A stretch of 64,000 nt of DNA from Meloidogyne chitwoodi (GCA_015183035.1 JACZZP010000002.1:1240001-1304000); one strand, 5' to 3'. Counted from the stretch's first letter, positions 24,601 to 36,225 are shown. The notes: generated by a model from the sequence alone, not told the origin. Made by a program: numbers and translations.

Positions 24601-27600
24601 TTTTGACTATACAAAAGGAATTCGTGAAAAATTATTGGCTTTTCAACGTTATCTTGATAAATACCCTGAAAGACGAGGTAGAGATATTCTTTTCCAAGTT
24701 GCTGTTACAAACCGACGTGGTGTTGATACTTATAGAGTTTATCAGGTTTTTGAATTTTTGTTTTTTTTTAATTTTTACATCTCATACATAGGATGAATCT
24801 ATTGATTTAGCTGAGCATATAAATAATCAATATAAGGATGAAAAAAAATATGGTAAATGGTTGCCGATTATTTTTCAAACAAGTGGATTGCAGCGTAGCG
24901 AACTGATAGCTCACTATTTAGCTATGGATGTTGGTGTTGTAACGCCTAAAAAAGATGGAATGAATTTGGTTTGTTTTTATTTATTTATTAAAATTATTTA
25001 ATCTTAAAGGTAGCAAAGGAAATGATGCTTTGTAATTCTGCTGCTGGCTTGATTCTTTCAACTGGTGCTGGTTCTGAAATGCAATTTTCAATGGCTGGTT
25101 TACATTCAGAACAAGATCCAAATTACCACCGAGTTTATTTTTTACTTGTGTTTCATTAATTTTTAATGTTGTTAAAGGTTGATGATCTATTTGATGTTGA
25201 GGCATTTGCTGAAGTTTTTCACAAGGCACTCTCTGAAGTTCGTGAACAACGAGAACGTCACGGAAAAGTCCTTAATGATTTCATTATGGATAATGATATT
25301 GAACGGTATTTAATTTTTTATCTAATATTTATTGAACTTTGTATGATAAATTATTTTTCATTTATATTTTAGATGGAGTCAAACATTTCTTGACCCAAGT
25401 TGGTCACATTTGGTTATTCGTCAAACTGATGTTAATACACTTGACGATTTCTTTCATTTAATGCTTCGAACTCGCGATGTTCGTCGAGCTATTGTCGAAC
25501 GTGTTCTTAAAGGAATTCCTATAAGACAACACTTTGCAATTTCCTTGCAAAACGCCAAGGAATCATTGGAATTAGCATGTAAACCTGACTCTTCTTTAAA
25601 AATAATACAGCTTCAAGCATTGACAACAGGTAAACAAAAATTAAAATTTTATTATTTTTTATGAAACTTAAAGTTATTTAATTTTATTAAAATTTATATT
25701 AAATAGGTGGTGAGACAACAGTTTCAAATCGTGAAAATACTATAAATTTTGATATTAAAAATGAAATCGAAGAATTGGAGAAAGACCTTAAATTTTTAGA
25801 ATTTATCCAAAGTGAAGATATTTTCAATGTAAGTATTGTAATTTTTAATAAATTTTGATTTTATTTATAGATCGAGCAATTTATTTCTTCTCTTCAAATT
25901 TATCATCCACATTCTGAGGAAAAATTTAGAAATGAAGTAGCAGCTGTTGTTGAGGTGAGTGTATGAAATTTTAATTTTAATTATCTAATTTAGATGTTTT
26001 TTGATGCTGATCATTTTAATTATTTCTTTACTGATCGTGATGGTACTCTAAAATCTTATAGCTGTGCCTATCCAGCTTCTATTCAGCCTGCTTATTCTGG
26101 AGTTATTCAAGCTCAATTTGCGAGACGTTGCGCTCAAACCTGTGCCATTGTTACAACTGTATATTTTTATAGAAATTAACATAAATATGTATATTCTTTT
26201 TTTTTGCATTAAGGCTCCAATGATGCGTGTAGGAATTTTAGATGTTTGTACAATCCCAGAGGGTTATTATTACATTGGTGCTTCTGTAGGTCGTGAGTGG
26301 TATGTTGATCCAGCCAACAAGTTTAAGGTTTTTTGTTTAAGAATTGTCTTAAAAGATTTTACTTTATTTATTGAAGGACCAATCAATACCAGAGCATGAT
26401 TTGGAAAAACTTGATTTAGTTTTTGATTCTATTGCTGATTTACTTGAAGACCAAGAATTTAAAATTTTTACTTGGATTGGCTCAGGACTGCAAAAACATT
26501 TTGGACACGTAACTTTAGCACACCAAGATGCATCTGGCACAATACCAACTGAAATGATAGAGAAGATTGATCAAAAAATTCGTGCAATTGTTGAAGATAT
26601 TGACCAAAGTAGCCAATTATTGGAAGTTAAAGTATATTTTTTTGCTTTTTATTATTTTTTAATAGATTTTTTATCTTTAGAGTAATGAAATGGATGTAAA
26701 GATTTTTATTAAAACTGAATTTGGTGGAATATTTGACAAAGGAAATGGGATAGAACTTTTAATAAATCACTTAAAATGTGATTTAACTGATGGATCAATT
26801 TTGGTATGTGGAGATTCAAGTACAGATATTCCAATGCTGGTAGGCTATTTAAGTAAAATTTATAAACTTGACCAAAAAGCTTTATTGAAGGTTTGTTCTT
26901 TAGTTTAATCCAAACCAAAAAAAATGGTCTAGCTCTTCTTCCAATTTCTTCACCTTTTCTTTTAGTTTTTTATTTTCTTCTTAAATGTCCTATTTCCTTT
27001 AATTCGAATTAAGCGTTTGTCCATAAATAATCTGTTTTCTAATAAACTTTTGAACATCTTTAGGAAAAAATTAAAGAATTATTTTATTAAATATAAAAAA
27101 CATTTGGCAATGCTTACCTTGTAAAAGTATTTTGATGCTTTTGGTACGTCCGTTTAGTCGGGAGTAACTTTGTCATGGTAATTTTGTCGCATGGTCTGAG
27201 ACCACTTTGTTAGGAACCTATAAAAATTGACTGTTTTATATAAGAATAATAAAAAATTTACTCTCAGCCAGATGGACGTCACAACTCCTTATCTAGAAAA
27301 TTGCCTTATTAAAAATAAGTAAAAAAATTAACAAATATAACATTTTAATTTTCAGGAATATTGTCTTATCAAAAATCCAAAAGTGAGGAGATTTATTAAC
27401 AAATATTATCTAAATTTTAATTTTTAGAATGTATATACTGTGTGGATTGTAAATGAACAAAATATAGAATTAAGGAACCAGGTAAAGTAAAACACATTTT
27501 ATTCTTTCTAATTATTTCAAGGTTCATGATTTATGTGAGAAATATGGAAATGAACATTTGATTTTTGTTTCTTGCCCGGAGGTTTTGCTTGGATCTATGG

Positions 27601-27767
27601 CACAGGTGAGAAAAATCTGGAAATTTTTCAGGTGTTATTATAAGGTAAATTTACGTTTTATTTAGGCAACTATTCGTGAGATTAGCATTTGTAAAGGAGC
27701 AGTCACACATCACAGGCATAGTTCGTCAACCACACAATTGGAGGAAGGTGTTCCTACAGAGGTTTGA
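21655..27767 (+). CDS. tps: Alpha,alpha-trehalose-phosphate synthase with trehalose-phosphatase-like domain
   Basis: Makes trehalose-6-phosphate from UDP-glucose and glucose-6-phosphate. I resolve 29 exons (first 21655-21726, last 27666-27767; largest 22352-22635, 23601-23877 and 25373-25629) summing to 1308 residues, close to the length of nematode TPS-1/TPS-2. Residues 1 to about 560 are a nematode-type N-terminal extension with a Ser-rich linker. The GT20 domain starts near exon 23601: YGGISNGLLWPAMHNLSEY, FIWIHDYHLML, GFFLHIPFQPPD, LGVFPVSI, then FSVERFDYTKGIREKLLAF with the phosphate-binding Arg and Lys, and later TPKKDGMNL. The C-terminal HAD phosphatase-like domain has FFTDRDGTLKSY (exon 25994-26158) and CGDSSTDIPML (26681-26839). 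A 27-bp micro-exon at 27356-27382 is needed to join the last domain in frame. Trehalose is the main blood sugar and a stress protectant in nematodes. Confidence 0.95.
24124..24305. repeat. Palindromic MITE-like element in a tps intron
   Basis: The 262-bp intron 24080-24341 contains a left arm GCACAAATGTCC (from 24124) and a right arm GGACATTTGTGC (to 24305) that are exact reverse complements. A second pair lies just inside: CCGCAAGTA and TACTTGCGG. Flanks are A/T-rich (ATTA/ATAAT), so a target duplication cannot be called firmly. No coding capacity. Confidence 0.65.
27297..27427 (+). repeat. Tandem duplication of a tps micro-exon and its intron
   Basis: The used micro-exon (27356-27382) and its downstream intron resemble the block just before it: AAAATTGCCTTATTAAAAAT at 27297 against GAATATTGTCTTATCAAAAA at 27356. 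Each is followed by a related stretch containing ATTAACAAATAT and AATTTT ending in AG. The upstream copy would be a 22-bp exon and break the frame, so it looks like a decayed duplicate. Confidence 0.7.
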
Positions 27768-29086
27768 TACAACTAAAATAAAGAAGTTCTTTACAGTCTT
27801 TTCAATATAAATTTTTAAATAATTTTATATTTTTATAGCGAGAGACACACATTTTTTTATTTTTACTTAGTTTTTATTAAAGGGTTATTATATTAGAAGA
27901 AAGTTGTGCAAAATTTAGAATTTTTAAAATAACTTTTAGATACAAAAATTTAATGTTTGATTAAATAATTTGTTAATTATTCTTTTGCACAACTTTCTTA
28001 ATTTTCGCAAAACACATGAATACCCTTTTCATACCCTTTGCTAAAACGTTGCCAAATTTACATAAGCCATATTTGCTCATATTGATGCTAGCTTAATTTT
28101 TTCTTCTTCTATTTGTTTTTTTTCCATATTAATCTTAAAAGGAACAAAATTTGGATTAATTATTGTTAAAAACAATTATTTTCCTTATTAATCAATAACA
28201 AAAAAACTAATGACTAGTAAATCCAGCCTTGTTTGGCTAAAGTATTTACGTAATATTTTGTTCATATTTTTTATCTACTATGTAAAACCTCAAATAGTAT
28301 TGATATGTGCACTCTCTCGTCTATTCGCTTCATACCAAAACTTGCCTTAAAACATTTTTAATTACTAAAGTTTTTATTGTTTTAAAAACAATTGACTTTA
28401 TGTTCTCATACTTTGTCATTGTTTATAAAATAGTAATTATTTCATTTATAGTCTTTGATTGTTAACTGAAGGTGGGTTGAAAATAAATTTTGAAATTCTA
28501 ATATTAAAGTGAAAGAAACGTCGAAATTCTAAAATTATAATTGATCTGTAGCCCTTTGCAATTTTGGCCCACCTTTGGTTGTAACGAGATTTTTATGTTT
28601 TTAATTTGCGAAATAATTTAAATAATGACTAAAAATATAGGCAATCTAGAAATTTAATATAGTAAATGAATAAAAATATCTGATTCTTTTTTACGTGTAC
28701 CTTCGGTTAATAATTAATATCATAGGTTTTTGTTATGCCTAGTTTTGAGGCCACCGGTTTTGGGTTTATTAAAATCTAATAATGCGAAATTTGGACTTTT
28801 AGGAAAAAATCCTAATAAAATAAAATTCAAACAAAATAGGAGTTGTTAGAGTTACGATTATCAAAATGTTCTTGAATTACCTTAAAAAGAGGTATCTCCC
28901 TAAAACATTTTCTTTTTAGCTTTAAAAAAAGACATTATAAATAGTTTAGTATAAAAACAATCTTTCATTGACTATTACTCAATTTGTCGCAGATTTTGAT
29001 TTTCGGTTTAACCAAATTTCGTTATTGTTACTACTTTTGTCAACGGCTACAATTTGAGTGTTCGTCCTCACATCTAAGTGTTTCCA
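27768..29086. other. Intergenic between tps and lysine-rich protein gene
   Basis: About 1.3 kb. It contains one perfect short inverted repeat (27897-27999, listed separately); the rest is A/T-rich with mixed stretches near 28300-28600. No coding exon chain could be assembled on either strand. Confidence 0.5.
27897..27999. repeat. Short perfect inverted repeat (17-bp arms)
   Basis: AAGAAAGTTGTGCAAAA at the left is the reverse complement of TTTTGCACAACTTTCTT at the right, separated by about 68 bp of A/T-rich sequence. This could be a small MITE remnant or a hairpin in the tps 3' flank. Confidence 0.65.
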
Positions 29087-30486
29087 ATGGCTAAGGTATA
29101 TTTGAATTAATATTTTTTAATTTCCCTTTTATTCGAGAAAGGTAAAGCGCCAAGTAAGAAGAAATCTCCGTCACCAAAGAAGCCGAAAAAAGCGCCAAAA
29201 GTAAAAGCAGGGAAAGTGAAGAAGGCAGCTTCTAAAGCAGGAAAAACATCAAAAGCTGGGAAGACACATGCAGGTGGAAAAACATCAGTTGGCGGAAAAA
29301 CATCAAAAGCTGGAAAAACAAAAAAAGAAAAAACTAAAATTGAAAAGGCTCCTAAAGCTCCAAAAGACACAAAAATTGAGAAGGCTCACAAAGCTGAGAA
29401 GGGTACAAAAATTGAAAAGGCTAATAAACCTAAAAAATCTGAAAAGAAAACACCAAGTGCAATGACTGCTGTAGAATCACCAAAAGCTGATGGAAAACAT
29501 AAGAAAGAAAAGAAACCAAAAACAGAAAAAGTTAAAAAGGAGAAAGGAGATAAAAAAGGAGGAAAACGTATATTAATAATATTTTTAATAAGATTTTAAA
29601 TTTTTAGATTCTACTAAAGCAGAGAAAAAGGGTAACAAAACAGCTAAAGTATCTGAAGATCATCATGAAAAAGAAAAGGATAAAACAGTAGGTCCATCAA
29701 AAATAGAAGAAGGAAATAAACAAAAAGATGGAAAAGAAAAAAAGAAAGGAAAAGAAGATAAAAAAATGAAAAAAGATGGAAAACTTTCAAAAAAAGATAA
29801 AAAACAGCAAAAAGAAAAAGCTTCTTCTGTTCAAAAATCTTCATCATCTTCAATTTCTGAACCAACAAAAAAAGATAAGAAAAATAAAAAAGAAAAGAAG
29901 AAAAAAACAGAAAAAAGAAGAGAAAAATCTATATCTTCATCTTCTAGTTCATCTTCTGAAGAAATTAAAAAAGGGCCATCTAAATTAGGAAAATTTGCAA
30001 AATATATTAAAACAAAAACTGTTGATGGTGTTTCATTTGTTTTTAGTAAATAAAAAAAATTTTTAAATTTATTTAAATATTTTTTAGATAAAATTAAAGA
30101 TGCTAGAGCAAAGAAAAGGGAAGAAAAAGAGAGGAAGGAAATGGAAAAGAATTTCCCATCACCTAAAAAAGAAGAAGAAGAAGAAGATTCTAATGAAGAT
30201 AGTAATGAAGAAGAAGATAATAAAATTACTGATATTGAAGAAGAAAAAAATGAAGAATTGGAAGAATTAAAGAAGAATAAAAAACAAACAAAACGCCAAA
30301 AATGTTTGATTTTTTTAGAATTATTTTTTAAATTTAATATATTTATTTTCAGCTGAAATTTCTTCTTCAAACTATGATAATGCTCAAAGCAAAGCTTCTT
30401 CTATCGAGTATAGAAATAATAGTGAAATGTGTATTACAACAAAATCTTCTCCAATAATTAAAAATGATTTTAAGAAGAAAAAATAA
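29087..30486 (+). CDS. Lysine-rich repetitive protein, function unknown
   Basis: Exons 29087-29095 (only ATG GCT AAG), 29138-29567, 29608-30045, 30088-30303 and 30353-30486 give 408 residues with closing phases. I do not recognise it. The N-terminal third is Lys/Ala/Pro-rich with reiterated KAGKTS and GGKTS units, then TKIEKA repeats, resembling histone-H1-like or nucleolar tails. The middle is KDKK/KEKK-rich with poly-Ser. A less biased island around the third junction (GPSKLGKFAKYIKTKTVDG) may be the conserved core. The end is Glu-rich and then basic. There is no signal peptide or membrane segment. A nuclear or nucleolar nucleic-acid-binding role is guessed from charge only. Confidence 0.75.
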
Positions 30487-31206
30487 GAGAAGATTATATA
30501 AATAAATAAATAAATATTTAAAAAAGTTTTGTGGTTAATATTGTGATATTTTTGTTGTAAATATAAAAATAATTTAAATATATAATAAATTATTATTTTA
30601 ATTTAAAATAAAATTAGAAACTATTTTTGATGAAGTTATTAAAAAATCAAAATTAGATTATAAAGATGACAAATAAAAATTAAAAAAAGATTAATCAAAT
30701 TGTGAAAAAAATTTGAGTAATTACTAATAAAAAATTCTAAAATTTAAAATATTTTTAACTTTAAAAGTTTATTTAAAAAAATTATTTAAAATTACACATA
30801 AATTTTCATTATTTTTTTTTCGAGGAAGAAATGTATTGCAAGTAAATCATTTAATACAAAATTTAGATTTAAAATTAAAAAAAATTTTTTTTAAAGAAAA
30901 GTAAGAAATGTATGTATTAGAAAATAATTGTTTATTTACGTTTACATCGTATTAAGTTTTAATTGAAAAATAAAAAATATAATGATGATATGTATGTATA
31001 TTTTAAATTAAAAAAATGAAGAAAATAATAATAAAATATGTATTTAAATATTAGTAGTACATATAAAAATAATATTTTTTTAAATTTTTTAAATAAAGTT
31101 CTCTTAAATTTATAAATTTAATATTAAATAAGCATTATATTTCATTTCTCTTTACAATTTAAATTTATCTAAAAAAAGTCAATTAATTACTTCAGATTTT
31201 AAAAAT
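30487..31206. other. Intergenic A/T-rich spacer
   Basis: About 720 bp, extremely A/T-rich. A 60-bp open stretch at 30616-30675 after an AG could encode an alternative 3' exon (ETIFDEVIKKSKLDYKDDK then stop) of the lysine-rich gene, but no donor for it is evident. Otherwise nothing seen. Confidence 0.45.
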
Positions 31207-31630
31207 ATGAAATATTTAAATAAATTGTTTTATTTTTTTCATTTATTTTTAATAATTTTAAATTCAATTATTCGTTTAAATAATGCTATTGATGGAATTA
31301 TTCAATTAAAAAATAATCAAAATATTTTATTAAATAAAGAAGAAAATAATTTTAAAAATATATTTATTCAATTCTTAAAACAAAAAAGAAGAAAACAAAG
31401 ATTTCAAAAAAAGGTGTTTTTTATTTAAAATATTATATTAGTATATAATGAATTTAATAATTTTTCGTAAAAATAATTTTTATTAATTTTTTAAAGGATA
31501 TATCAATTCATTCCTTTAATTTAGTAAGTTAATTTTTAAAAATAAAATTAATTAAAAATTATTTGTATTTTTAAAGGATACACTTGCTGGTATTGGATTA
31601 GGAAAAAGATCGTTAAATAATTATTTATAA
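31207..31630 (+). CDS. Putative neuropeptide-like precursor (secreted, one amidated peptide)
   Basis: Exons 31207-31413, 31497-31523 and 31577-31630 give a 95-residue protein. The first ~28 residues form a signal peptide: a short basic start (MKYLNK) then a long hydrophobic run rich in Phe, Leu and Ile, ending near NNA. After an Asn/Lys-rich spacer comes a dibasic cluster (KQKRRKQRFQKK). The last two exons encode a segment DISIHSFNLDTLAGIGL followed by GKR, the classic C-terminal amidation and dibasic cleavage signal, then a short tail SLNNYL. This predicts one amidated peptide of about 17 residues. The end AGIGL-amide does not match a peptide family I can name. It lies alone between a lysine-rich protein gene and an EHBP1-like gene. 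Splice sites are canonical (GTGTTT, GTAAGT). A non-neuronal secreted peptide is also possible. Confidence 0.6.
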
Positions 31631-32348
31631 TAATAGTAATTAGAGAGACAGACAACCATAAGAAAAAAAACTTTTTTTAATAAATTTAAATAAAAATATT
31701 TAATAAATTTTGTTAAATCTTTTTTATGTTATAAAATAAAAAATACATTTAATACATAGGTATTTGATCTATTCTAAATTTAAGAAAAATTACACCTATA
31801 AGGGAATTAAAAAACTAATTTTGCTTTAAAAAAACCTTTCCAGCAACCCAAGGCCACAGTTATTTAATTTAAGAATTTCAAGTTCAAAAGCGGACTCCTC
31901 GCCAGCAAGAAAATCTTTATTGCCTGGGACACACTAGATACTCTAAAATTTAAAATCCTAAAAGTTTTAGACTTTAAAATGTTACAATTTTTATGTTTTT
32001 ATGCCTGACCATTCAATCCCTTTCGATCATTTTTGAAAAAAAATAAGAGAAGGAAAAATTATAGAGTATTGTGTGTAAAATTGCAAAGAAAAAGTCTAAA
32101 AAATTTAATAAAAAAGAAGGAGATTTTTGTTTTCTTCACTAATTGTCTTTATTATTTTTGGCGTTCTTACGCGTTGTAAAATAACATTGGTGCACACCGA
32201 TTTGAGATAAAATAAAGAAAAATACATATTGTAAAATACAAAATATTAATAAACATTTATTAATTCATTAATTTTTTTAAGAAAAACGTATTTCTAAGGT
32301 TTACTTTTTTCAGATATATTACAAAATTGTTATCTTTAAAAATTTAAA
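31631..32348. other. Intergenic spacer
   Basis: About 720 bp separating the peptide gene from the EHBP1-like gene. A mixed block at 31830-31950 is not a tRNA (no matching cloverleaf). No coding exon found. Confidence 0.5.
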
Positions 32349-35300
32349 ATGAAACAAATGATTAGGAAAATTGAACGTAGCAACAAAAAAGCTACTAAGT
32401 TTAAATTTCGCATTGAACCTCAACAAATGACTATTGAAACTGATGATAAATGGTGTCCCGATCAAGTATTTCTTGTTTGTCAACATAGGTTTGTTTTTTT
32501 AATGAATTATTAAAAAATATCTTACGAGGAAAATTGTAAATAATTCTTTTTAAAATTTTTAATTAATATGTTTTTAAATTTTTATGGTCATTATTGTTGT
32601 AATATTATTTATTATTTAAAATATTTTTTAAAGGAATAAACGTTTTACTTCTCGCCCACGAAAGCTAGAATCGAGTTGTACAATTGCTTGTCGACGTCTT
32701 GTAGTTTGGCCAGAATCTATGTCTGATCCTATTGAATTTGAAACAACACTTTATAATGCAAATTCTGATCCAAATAATCATGAAGATAAAGTATTATTTT
32801 CTTTGTTAAATTAAAAGAATGTTAAAAATATTCACAGACTTGGACGATAGTGTTGGAAGGTTCAATGACAAAATTGCGTGGTGAAAAAGCAAGATTAAAG
32901 CGTAGACCCCTGGCATCTACTGAATTAAATATGAAAACGCTTATTAGTCAGCCAGGGATGAAAGCTGAAGTAAATGTTGTAATGCGCCCTTTACAAGATG
33001 GAGTTAATTTTTTTTGATAAATTTTAATTCATTGTTAATTTTCTAGATTAAATTTTGTAGACTGGAAATGTTTTTAATTACAGTGCGTTCAACAGAAGAT
33101 GAAAGTTTTGGCACCCAAGTTATGTGAGATTTTTCTTAAATATTTTATATTATTGTGAGATCATTAGACAAATCTTTTTTCAGATTTTTTTTCGTTGAGA
33201 AAGTAATATTTTAATTTTAGAATATTTTCTTGTCATTTAATAATTATTTTAATGTGATATTTTTCAGTCCGGATTCTAATCAGTTCTATCCAAACACTTC
33301 GAGTAGTTGTGCTGTATCTCCTCAGGTTTTATTTTAATGTGGAAAAAGCTTGTTAGATCTACAAATGTTATAGATAGAGTATATTTAATAGTGTAGCTGA
33401 ATAATAATTGACTTAAATTTTTGCTAATTACTAATTTAGGCTCTAATCATGCAGCAGACTGATCAGGCAGATACACATCAGATTATGAGTCAACCGAAAC
33501 AATTTATTCCAACTAGCACTCATGCTACGCAACAACTTATTTCTACAAATGGTAGTATTGGTCAGCAGCAATCTGTTAATGTTTCTATTGGAATGCCAGT
33601 TACTGCTGTATCGATTCCATTGGTTTTTTCTAAAATATATTTGCAAAAATTTTTTCCCAATTTTAAGAGCAACGTCCACATCTCAAGCGAAGGAACTTTA
33701 ACCTCAGCCAATTCTAATACGACAACACAGATTCAACCTATGAGGCAACGAAAGCCTTTGAAAATTGTTAATCCTGATAGTGGAGAGTATTTAAATTTCG
33801 GACCAGGCAAATTTATTTATTTTTATATTTGATTTTAATAATTATAGATACAAAGAATGCTACTTCTGTTGCTCCATCAGTGGCTTCTGATGAAGAAACC
33901 AAATCAACTGTTGTTAAAACAGATTTTTATAGAAAAGTTGCAGAGGCTGCTAATCAATCTGGTGCTTTACAACAAAATAATTCGCCTTCCTCTTTTTGTG
34001 GTATGAGAAACAACGGAGATATGAATCTTTCATTATTAGAACAACAGCGTCAACATCACACAAAGGGATCTATTCCAATAATTCAAAAAGAGGCTCCTGG
34101 TAAAATTTAAAATTTTCATATTACAATTTTCTAATGTTTTTATTAGGAAAATAAAAAATTAACAAACTTTTTAAATAATTTTTTTATCAATCTTTTTTGT
34201 TTATTTTTTTAATGTTAACACTTGCCTAAAAGTACATTTATTAATTTTTGTATATTCTATATAATATTTATTATTCTAGTCATTTTCTAATTTATAACTT
34301 TTTAGTAACAACTACTGAATTCACAGAAACAAACCAAACACCAAAACAGTATTTGTTGCATAAAATTACGACTCCTTTTTCCGCTACCAACTTTTCGCAA
34401 CCGGTTTCCATCGAACAACCTACAATGCCTATAATTCAACATTCAGATTCCTTGTTAGAAAAAGCACGGAATATAAATCTTGAGTTGTTACAAATTAAAC
34501 AAGAAATGGAAGAGATTGAACAACAAGACCAACTCGTTAAATCAAAAATACCTGATTTTGGTATGTAAATATTTAATTAACTTTTTGAAGATATATGTAT
34601 TACTATCCTACTATAACAATATTATTTTCCATGTTTAGAAACGGGCAGTGAACAGGAAAGAGAACTAATTGAACATCACCATCGTTTAGTTGGTGAGAAG
34701 GATCAATTATCTCGACGTCAGGACTACTTAAATGTTCAATCGGAGCTGAATGAGACTGACTTTAAAATTTTACATTTACGTAAACGTCTAACGGCAACTG
34801 TTAGTTCAAACGAGAAAAATTTAAGTAATGAAGGTATAGTATTTTTAATTATATTTTAGTAAATGTTTAAATTAGTTTATTTACTTAAACCATTTTAGAA
34901 GTTGATTGTGAAGCTATTTTAATGAATGGTCGGAGAGATAGTAACACTTTGCTGATAGAGCTTAAAGAATTGATGGATCTTAAAGATGAATTGACACATA
35001 AACTAAGCGATCTAGAAGCAGAGTTGGTATTTTAAATTTTTAAAAACTCGGAAACAAAGTTTTATATTTTAATTTTTTATTTACATTTACCATTTTTAAT
35101 CAAATTTATAATGTTTTTTTCGGTGGAAGTTTCGACAGTGAACTATTTCTCGTTTTCTGTTGTCTATAATCGTAATTAGGATTTTAAGAAATTTATTCCG
35201 TTTTTTTGATGACCGGATATAATCAATCCTCAAGCCAGGAAATTGCCACTAAAATCGGTTTTTAATTATGATTCTTAGAGTTTAACTTTACTGTCGAAAA

Positions 35301-35517
35301 CAGTCACTGTCGTAACACTTTTTTCAGAGATGAAGAAGGAGTTGAGAGGAGTAGGCTTATTCTGGAACAAACACGCAACCAAAATTTGGTAAAATCTCAA
35401 AATTTTACTTATAAAATAAATAATTAGAATTTTCGACGTGGTGTTCAAGAGCCATTGAATGTATCAAAACGATTAATGGGTTGGTTGAATGGAATGGAAC
35501 AGCGTTTTAAGCAATAA
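32349..35517 (+). CDS. ehbp-1: EHBP1-like protein: NT-C2 domain and C-terminal bMERB-type coiled coil
   Basis: Exons 32349-32488, 32634-32790, 32838-33002, 33047-33123, 33268-33325, 33440-33622, 33668-33806, 33848-34099, 34306-34560, 34639-34833, 34899-35022, 35328-35388 and 35428-35517 give 631 residues. Residues 1-175 match the EEIG1/EHBP1 N-terminal C2 domain: KFKFRIEPQQMTIETDD, FTSRPRKLESS, RRLVVWPESM, and the TWTIVLEG strand. The centre is Gln/Ser/Thr-rich. The last ~190 residues are coiled coil of bMERB type (LLEKARNINLELLQIKQEME, LIEHHHRLVGEKDQLSRRQD, LIELKELMDLKDELTHKLSD), ending RLMGWLNGMEQRFKQ. Family members link Rab8/10-type GTPases to endocytic recycling. I cannot find the calponin-homology domain that EHBP1 proteins normally carry between these two parts. 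The intron after 33806 is GC-AG. Confidence 0.85.
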
Positions 35518-36225
35518 TTAATGAGTACAATTCAATTACAAAAAATGTGATTTCGCCTTCCCTGACTCATATGTACTTAAATAAAAAAAGAAAAGTCGCT
35601 TATGGCATTACTTGTATATTTCAAAATCTTTTTTTCCTTTCAATTTCTTTTCTCGTTATTTATTTTAACTGTGTGATTTATTTTTAAAACTATTTGTTTA
35701 CGTACAGTGTAAATTTAGGATTAATTATAGAAAATTCCAATTTTTATGTATGAAAATTTTATTAAGGTTGAGTTTCTCTTTAAAAAATTCAGAGAGAATT
35801 ACTTTCAATTAAGTTTTTGACTCATGATTAGTGGTTGGAAATTTTCATTTTACTCGTACGAGCCTTATTTTTTCCCTCGTAGTAGTATGAGAAAAGTACG
35901 AATTTTGTTGCGATCTTCCAACCACTACTCTTGATTCATCCAAATTACTTGTAAATTCCCATTGTTAAACACTGTACGAAATTGTTTACTATTATTTTTC
36001 CGCTAGAATATTGTTTATTTTAATTAGACAAAAGTTTTATATTGCATTTATTATTATGAAGCTTCAATTATTAAAATTTATCATATTTTTACTTTTTGTG
36101 TAAACAAAATAAGAGATGAAATATATAATTGCCAAGTTAAAATCAAAATATATGACACATATATATAAACAAAAATTTGGGAAACATCGTTATTAACTCT
36201 ATAAATCTACGAATCAAAAAAATCA
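35518..36225. other. Tail-to-tail intergenic region between ehbp-1 and Sm-F
   Basis: About 710 bp between two converging genes. It carries both 3' flanks and one palindromic element (35818-35938, listed separately). No coding potential seen. Confidence 0.5.
35818..35938. repeat. Palindromic element with ~23-bp arms
   Basis: The left arm 35818-35840 (contains TTAGTGGTTGGAA) and right arm 35916-35938 (contains TTCCAACCACTACTC) are near-perfect reverse complements with a few mismatches. The spacer is about 75 bp. This suggests a small MITE or hairpin. Confidence 0.6.

Noticed and set aside
29831..30370. 179-codon minus-strand frame rich in Phe and Ser
   Set aside because: Exact shadow of the lysine-rich plus-strand gene (AAG/AAA codons read as CTT/TTT).
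31830..31950. Possible tRNA in a mixed-composition intergenic block
   Set aside because: No acceptor-stem pairing, no TTCRANNY box in position and no anticodon loop could be found.
33623..33667. In-frame 45-bp stretch of ehbp-1 as coding sequence
   Set aside because: It is open, but it begins GTTTTTTC, ends TTTTAAG and is A/T-rich like other introns here, so removal is preferred.
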